From contig CAXRGH010000222.1 in the NCBI GenBank assembly GCA_964230195.1, positions 1-23,963 on the forward strand: 23,963 nucleotides of DNA. The letters run 5' to 3'. Shown here piece after piece: positions 19,895-23,963 of this stretch. The DNA is from CAXRGH01 sp964230195 (GTDB taxonomy: Bacteria > Pseudomonadota > Gammaproteobacteria > Enterobacterales > Alteromonadaceae). The notes under the pieces were generated by a model. That model worked only from the letters and a program-made list of their open reading frames with translations. It searched no databases and was not told the origin of the DNA. A program made the position numbers and the translations under genes. Every line of letters starts with the position of its first letter. Position 1 is the first letter of the stretch.

Positions 19895-22690
19895 ATGAGT
19901 TTGTATTTAGAATACATGGAAGAAATCAAGGTCCGTAAACAGGAACAAGGTTTGAGTCCGAAACCAATTGACAGTGCTGAATTACTGTCAGAAATTATTG
20001 CTCAGATTAAAGACACAAGTAACGAGCACCGCGAAGATTCACTACAATTCTTTATTTATAACACATTACCAGGCACAACAAGTGCTGCAGGTGTCAAAGC
20101 GAATTTCCTGAAAGAAATTATTCTTGGTCAACAAAACGTTGCTGAAATTACACCGGATTTTGCTTTTGAATTGCTATCTCATATGAAAGGTGGCCCTTCC
20201 ATTGAAGTACTACTCGATCTTGCGTTAGGCACGGATCAAGCTACCGCCGAGGCTGCAGCAGACGTATTGAAAACCCAAGTCTTCTTGTATGACGCGGATA
20301 CTTCGCGCCTTGCCGATGCCCACAACGCTGGCAATGCCATTGCAACTTCAATTTTAGAGAGCTACGCAAAGGCTGAATTCTTTACGAAGTTGCCAGATAT
20401 CGAAGAAAAAATCGATGTTGTAACTTATATCGCTGGTGAAGGTGATATCTCAACTGACCTTCTTTCTCCAGGAAACCAAGCACACTCTCGTGCGGATCGT
20501 GAACTACATGGTCAGTGCATGATGACGCCTGAAGCGCAGCAGGAAATTGTTGCACTTCAAGCAAAACACCCTAATGCTAAAGTCATGCTAATTGCTGAAA
20601 AAGGCACTATGGGCGTTGGTTCATCACGTATGTCAGGCGTTAACAATGTTGCACTATGGGCAGGTAAGCAAGCCAGTCCATACGTACCATTTGTCAACAT
20701 CGCGCCAGTGGTAGCCGGTACTAATGGTATATCCCCTATTTTCCTTACAACGGTTGGTGTAACCGGCGGTATTGGTCTTGACCTGAAAAACTGGGTGAAG
20801 AAAGTAGACGCTAGCGGCAATACTGTAACAGACGCAAATGGTGATGCGGTGCTTGAAGAAGCATACTCTGTTGCCACAGGTACAGTATTAACCATTGATA
20901 CCAAAGCGAAGAAACTTTACAACGGCGACACTGAACTAGCCGATGTTGCATCAGCATTCACGCCACAGAAAGTTGAATTCATGAGAGCAGGTGGTTCTTA
21001 CGCCGTTGTCTTTGGTAAGAAACTACAAACATTTGCGGCAGAAGCACTGGGCGTTGATGCACCAGTTGTATATGCACCTTCAAAAGAAATTTCAGTTGAC
21101 GGGCAAGGCCTAACAGCGGTTGAGAAAATCTTCAACAATAACGCGGTCGGTGTTACTTCAGATACACCACTTCATGCGGGTTCTGACGTTCGTGTCAAAG
21201 TGAACATCGTTGGTTCACAGGATACTACTGGCCCAATGACGGCTCAAGAACTTGAAGCTATGGCAGCTTCTGTTATTTCCCCTATCGTAGACGGCGCATA
21301 TCAGTCAGGTTGTCACACTGCATCAGTTTGGGACAGTAAAGCGAAAGCAAACATTCCAAAGCTAATGGCATTCATGAACAAGTTTGGTTTGATTACTGCT
21401 CGCGATCCTAAAGGCGTTTATCACGCAATGACAGACGTTATTCACAAAGTATTGAATGACATTACCATTGATGATCGTGCCATTATTATTGGCGGTGACT
21501 CGCATACTCGTATGTCAAAAGGTGTCGCTTTTGGTGCTGACTCAGGAACGGTAGCGCTTGCCCTTGCAACCGGTGAAGCGGCAATGCCTATTCCAGAATC
21601 TGTTAAAGTCACCTTTAAAGGTAACATGCACGGACATATGGATTTCCGTGACGTAGTTCACGCGACTCAAGCACAAATGTTGAAACAGTTTGACGGTGAA
21701 AACGTATTCCAAGGACGTATCATTGAAGTGCATATTGGCACCTTGATGGCGGACCAAGCGTTTACCTTTACGGATTGGACTGCAGAAATGAAAGCAAAAG
21801 CGTCTATCTGTATTTCTAACGACGAAACATTAATCAAGTCAATTGAGCTAGCCAAGAGCCGTATCCAAATCATGATTGATAAGGGTATGGAAAACGAAGC
21901 GGGTACGTTGCAAGGTTTGATTGATCTTGCCGATGCTCGTATTGAACAAGTGAAGTCTGGCAGCCAGCCTGCACTCGCACCGGACGATAACGCAAATTAC
22001 TACGCAGAAGTTGTGGTTGACTTGGATCAAATTGAAGAGCCGATGATCGCCGATCCAGACGTCAACAATGACGATGTATCAAAGCGTTACACCCATGACG
22101 TTATTCGCCCAGTATCGTTCTACAACGACAAGCCTGTGGACTTAGGTTTCGTTGGTTCATGTATGGTGCACAAAGGCGATATGCAAATCATTGCACAAAT
22201 GTTCCGTAACCTTGAAAAACAAAACGGTGCGATTGAGTTTAAAGCACCACTGGTTGTTGCTCCACCAACATACAATATTGTTGATGAGCTAAAAGCGGAA
22301 GGTGATTGGGACATTCTAGCTAAGTATTCAGGTTTTGTATTCGATGATGCTAATCCGAAAGGTGCAGCGCGTACTAAGTACGACAACATCCTATACCTAG
22401 AGCGCCCAGGGTGTAACCTATGTATGGGTAACCAAGAGAAAGCTGAACCAGGTGATACGGTTATCGCAACCTCGACGCGCTTGTTCCAAGGACGTGTTGT
22501 AGCCGACGCAGACAATAAGAAAGGTGAATCATTACTTGGTTCAACACCATTAGTTGTTTTATCAACGGTATTGGGTCGATTCCCAACCATTGAAGAATAC
22601 AAAGCGGCGGTTGAAGGTATTGACCTCACAGGTTTTGAACCTCCGAAAGAAGAAATGACAACACAGTACATTCCAGTACGCAACGTGTAG
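19895..22690 (+). CDS. acnB: Bifunctional aconitate hydratase 2 / 2-methylisocitrate dehydratase
   Basis: Citric-acid-cycle enzyme interconverting citrate and isocitrate through a [4Fe-4S] cluster; AcnB also handles 2-methylisocitrate. 931 residues against 865 in E. coli. The N-terminal HEAT-like AcnB domain starts MSLYLEYMEEIKVRKQEQGL. The swivel domain includes STDLLSPGNQAHSRADRELH and GTMGVGSSRMSGVNNVALW. An extra acidic loop lies near residues 300-335 (VDASGNTVTDANGDAVLEEA). Cluster ligands are C473 (SGCHTAS) and C840/C843 (PGCNLCMGNQ). The N-terminus and the extra loop look more like the long AcnB of Bacteroidetes than enterobacterial AcnB, from memory of those families. GAGGGG precedes the ATG. 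A strong terminator follows. Confidence 0.96.
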   Translation: MSLYLEYMEEIKVRKQEQGLSPKPIDSAELLSEIIAQIKDTSNEHREDSLQFFIYNTLPGTTSAAGVKANFLKEIILGQQNVAEITPDFAFELLSHMKGGPSIEVLLDLALGTDQATAEAAADVLKTQVFLYDADTSRLADAHNAGNAIATSILESYAKAEFFTKLPDIEEKIDVVTYIAGEGDISTDLLSPGNQAHSRADRELHGQCMMTPEAQQEIVALQAKHPNAKVMLIAEKGTMGVGSSRMSGVNNVALWAGKQASPYVPFVNIAPVVAGTNGISPIFLTTVGVTGGIGLDLKNWVKKVDASGNTVTDANGDAVLEEAYSVATGTVLTIDTKAKKLYNGDTELADVASAFTPQKVEFMRAGGSYAVVFGKKLQTFAAEALGVDAPVVYAPSKEISVDGQGLTAVEKIFNNNAVGVTSDTPLHAGSDVRVKVNIVGSQDTTGPMTAQELEAMAASVISPIVDGAYQSGCHTASVWDSKAKANIPKLMAFMNKFGLITARDPKGVYHAMTDVIHKVLNDITIDDRAIIIGGDSHTRMSKGVAFGADSGTVALALATGEAAMPIPESVKVTFKGNMHGHMDFRDVVHATQAQMLKQFDGENVFQGRIIEVHIGTLMADQAFTFTDWTAEMKAKASICISNDETLIKSIELAKSRIQIMIDKGMENEAGTLQGLIDLADARIEQVKSGSQPALAPDDNANYYAEVVVDLDQIEEPMIADPDVNNDDVSKRYTHDVIRPVSFYNDKPVDLGFVGSCMVHKGDMQIIAQMFRNLEKQNGAIEFKAPLVVAPPTYNIVDELKAEGDWDILAKYSGFVFDDANPKGAARTKYDNILYLERPGCNLCMGNQEKAEPGDTVIATSTRLFQGRVVADADNKKGESLLGSTPLVVLSTVLGRFPTIEEYKAAVEGIDLTGFEPPKEEMTTQYIPVRNV

Positions 22691-22707
22691 TTGATTTAAC
22701 GTTTGAA

Positions 22708-22735
22708 AAAGCCGCTGAATCAGCGGCTTTTTTTT
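22708..22735 (+). terminator. Rho-independent terminator of acnB
   Basis: AAAGCCGCTG (22708-22717), loop AAT, CAGCGGCTTT (22721-22730), continuing into a run of eight Ts. Begins 17 bases after the acnB stop. Confidence 0.92.
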
Positions 22736-22855
22736 ATTTTGAAATAGTTGAGAGGGCCGTTTACTGTTAATATTCGATATTGCAGAAAACGGTGCAGACG
22801 TTATGCTGACCTTATCAAGTGATTCCTCTCGTAAAGCAACAAGGCTACGAATGTC

Positions 22856-23713
22856 ATGCTAAAACAAATTTTACTGAACACATCAGTATTTGATATGCCA
22901 AGCCAAAATGTCAAACAAGTGTACTTAGTCAACAGCGTCATTATTGCGTTCATTTTGTTTGTGTTGCGCCCATTCCGTTTGCATGAATCCTCCCTCACTG
23001 ACCTTGTCAGTGTTGCGGTATCATCGGGTATCATTACCTACTTTTCTTGTATTGTGTGTTTCGCTGCAGTTAATCGCTGGGTGAGCAGGCAAGGCCTACG
23101 TCGCCGATATTTTGTCTATGCTGAGGTGGTGCTATCTTTTGCTATTATTATTTGCATAAGTTGTGGGATTTTTATGCTTCGCTCCTATCTCAATAAAATC
23201 CCCATGCGCTTTGATATACTCGTCAGCTTTTTCTATTACACCCTGATCATTACTCCTATTCCGGTGGTTGTGATGCGGGTCGTATTAGTCGTGAGAGAGT
23301 TACTGCTCATAGCGACAGCCAAAACCAGTGACACCGACGTTCCTCAAGATGAACAATCGGCCCCCATTGTGACACTTTCGAATATTACTGGGCATGAATC
23401 TTATACCATTCAAATAAACACATTTGCCTATGCAAATGCAGATGGAAATTATGTGGAAGTGCATCACTGGCAAGACGGTAAACTAGAAATGTACCTGCTC
23501 CGATGTACATTAAAGCAGTTTGCTGCACATTTTACTCACCATCCACATTGTGTACTTTGTCACCGCTCCTACTTTGTTAACTTGGCAAATGTCAGCCAGA
23601 TAGCACGTAACAAAAACACAGCAAGATTACATATTGAGAACACGGCAGACTCTATTCCCGTGTCACGCAATCAATTGAAGCTAGTCAATGAAATGCTCAC
23701 TACGAGCCCATGA
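22856..23713 (+). CDS. Membrane-anchored LytTR-family transcription regulator
   Basis: 285 residues. The N-terminal half has about four membrane helices (VNSVIIAFILFVLRPFRL; SSGIITYFSCIVCFAAVNRW; VVLSFAIIICISCGIFMLRS; FYYTLIITPIPVVVMRVVLV). After a polar linker comes a C-terminal LytTR DNA-binding domain (about 185-280) with family landmarks: FAYANADGNYVEVHHWQDG, LLRCTLKQFAAHF, CHRSYFVNLANVSQIARN and SIPVSRNQLKLV. There is no receiver domain, so it is not a classical response regulator; the membrane part probably senses a signal directly or is controlled by a partner protein. AAGG lies about eleven bases before ATG 22856. Its targets are unknown; the repeat at 19554-19586 is a candidate site. 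Confidence 0.92.
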   Translation: MLKQILLNTSVFDMPSQNVKQVYLVNSVIIAFILFVLRPFRLHESSLTDLVSVAVSSGIITYFSCIVCFAAVNRWVSRQGLRRRYFVYAEVVLSFAIIICISCGIFMLRSYLNKIPMRFDILVSFFYYTLIITPIPVVVMRVVLVVRELLLIATAKTSDTDVPQDEQSAPIVTLSNITGHESYTIQINTFAYANADGNYVEVHHWQDGKLEMYLLRCTLKQFAAHFTHHPHCVLCHRSYFVNLANVSQIARNKNTARLHIENTADSIPVSRNQLKLVNEMLTTSP

Positions 23714-23938
23714 GTCCATTCACTGATACTCAACAACAACGGCTTATTGCAATAACTGAATCCCCATTGCTCACATTCAACACCCGTTTATCCCTAATGA
23801 CTGTCATTCGTCACAAAGCTTAACCGTTCGTCCCAAACTGCTCTATTTCCGGCCATTTCTCAGACATACTCAAGCCATCAAAAGTTATGTCTAACTGTTG
23901 GATTTACCCACAATCCATTAAGCGATTTAGAGAGAAAA
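23714..23938. other. Non-coding stretch after the LytTR gene
   Basis: About 225 bases in which I see no convincing gene, terminator or repeat. A start codon with weak AGAGAG context follows at 23939. Confidence 0.45.
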
Positions 23939-23963
23939 ATGAAGGAAATAGCATACCGGTTAT
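23939..23963 (+). CDS. Possible start of a further gene, cut by the window edge
   Basis: ATG at 23939 preceded by AGAGAGAAAA, reading MKEIAYRL before the window ends. Only eight codons are visible, so this is no more than a possible start; nothing can be said about function. Confidence 0.25.

Noticed and set aside
22120..22683. 187-codon minus-strand frame
   Set aside because: Shadow of the acnB 3' half; the acnB frame carries the cluster ligands and family motifs.
1..23963. tRNA, rRNA or CRISPR arrays
   Set aside because: No cloverleaf-like tRNA, rRNA segment or regularly spaced repeat-spacer array was seen in the window.

Overview
The window looks like the chromosome of a marine, polarly flagellated gammaproteobacterium, probably Alteromonadales or a near relative. 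This rests on a PomA-type (sodium-driven) flagellar motor subunit divergent from an xseB-ispA-dxs operon, on E. coli-like tesA/ybbA/ybbP and yfcH genes, and on a long AcnB. Exact taxonomy cannot be fixed from sequence reading alone.

Layout. (1) 1-3963, housekeeping: pomA (partial, minus strand), then xseB-ispA-dxs (plus strand), which supply exonuclease VII small subunit, farnesyl-PP synthase and DXP synthase, closed by a hairpin terminator. (2) 3972-11000, an accessory island. Nearly all genes on its left side lie on the minus strand, are small and visibly AT-rich, and several are broken. It holds a FapF-like outer-membrane beta-barrel, two intact and one broken Sec-exported precursor with a double-glycine-type leader, a candidate immunity-like protein, a truncated copy of a C39 peptidase, small unknown proteins, gene fragments and large palindromes. 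A full-length secreted C39 peptidase lies divergently on the plus strand. An IS3-type transposase remnant lies at the right edge. (3) 11205-18842, core functions: an AI-2E-family membrane protein, a YfcH epimerase, a YbbA/YbbP-type ABC exporter divergent from the TesA lysophospholipase, a small periplasmic coiled-coil protein and a short-chain dehydrogenase. (4) 19024-23713: a small membrane protein with a good promoter and an upstream 12-bp direct repeat, a large AcnB aconitase with a strong terminator, and a membrane-anchored LytTR regulator.

The part that stands out is 5016-10586. Peptides A and B each have a Sec signal peptide followed by a leader ending in L-T-x-Q-E-M-x-x-T-x-G, so both leaders are 67 residues long, while the mature parts are unrelated. 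A C39 peptidase with its own signal peptide and no ABC transporter, plus an outer-membrane barrel, sit next to them. I infer a two-step export route: Sec to the periplasm, C39 cleavage there, exit through the barrel. This resembles the FapD/FapF pair of functional-amyloid systems but carries bacteriocin-like cargo. Neighbouring small proteins could be immunity factors. Decayed copies of peptide, peptidase and candidate immunity genes suggest repeated gain and loss. The function is inference; the leader conservation, catalytic residues and broken copies are read directly from the sequence.
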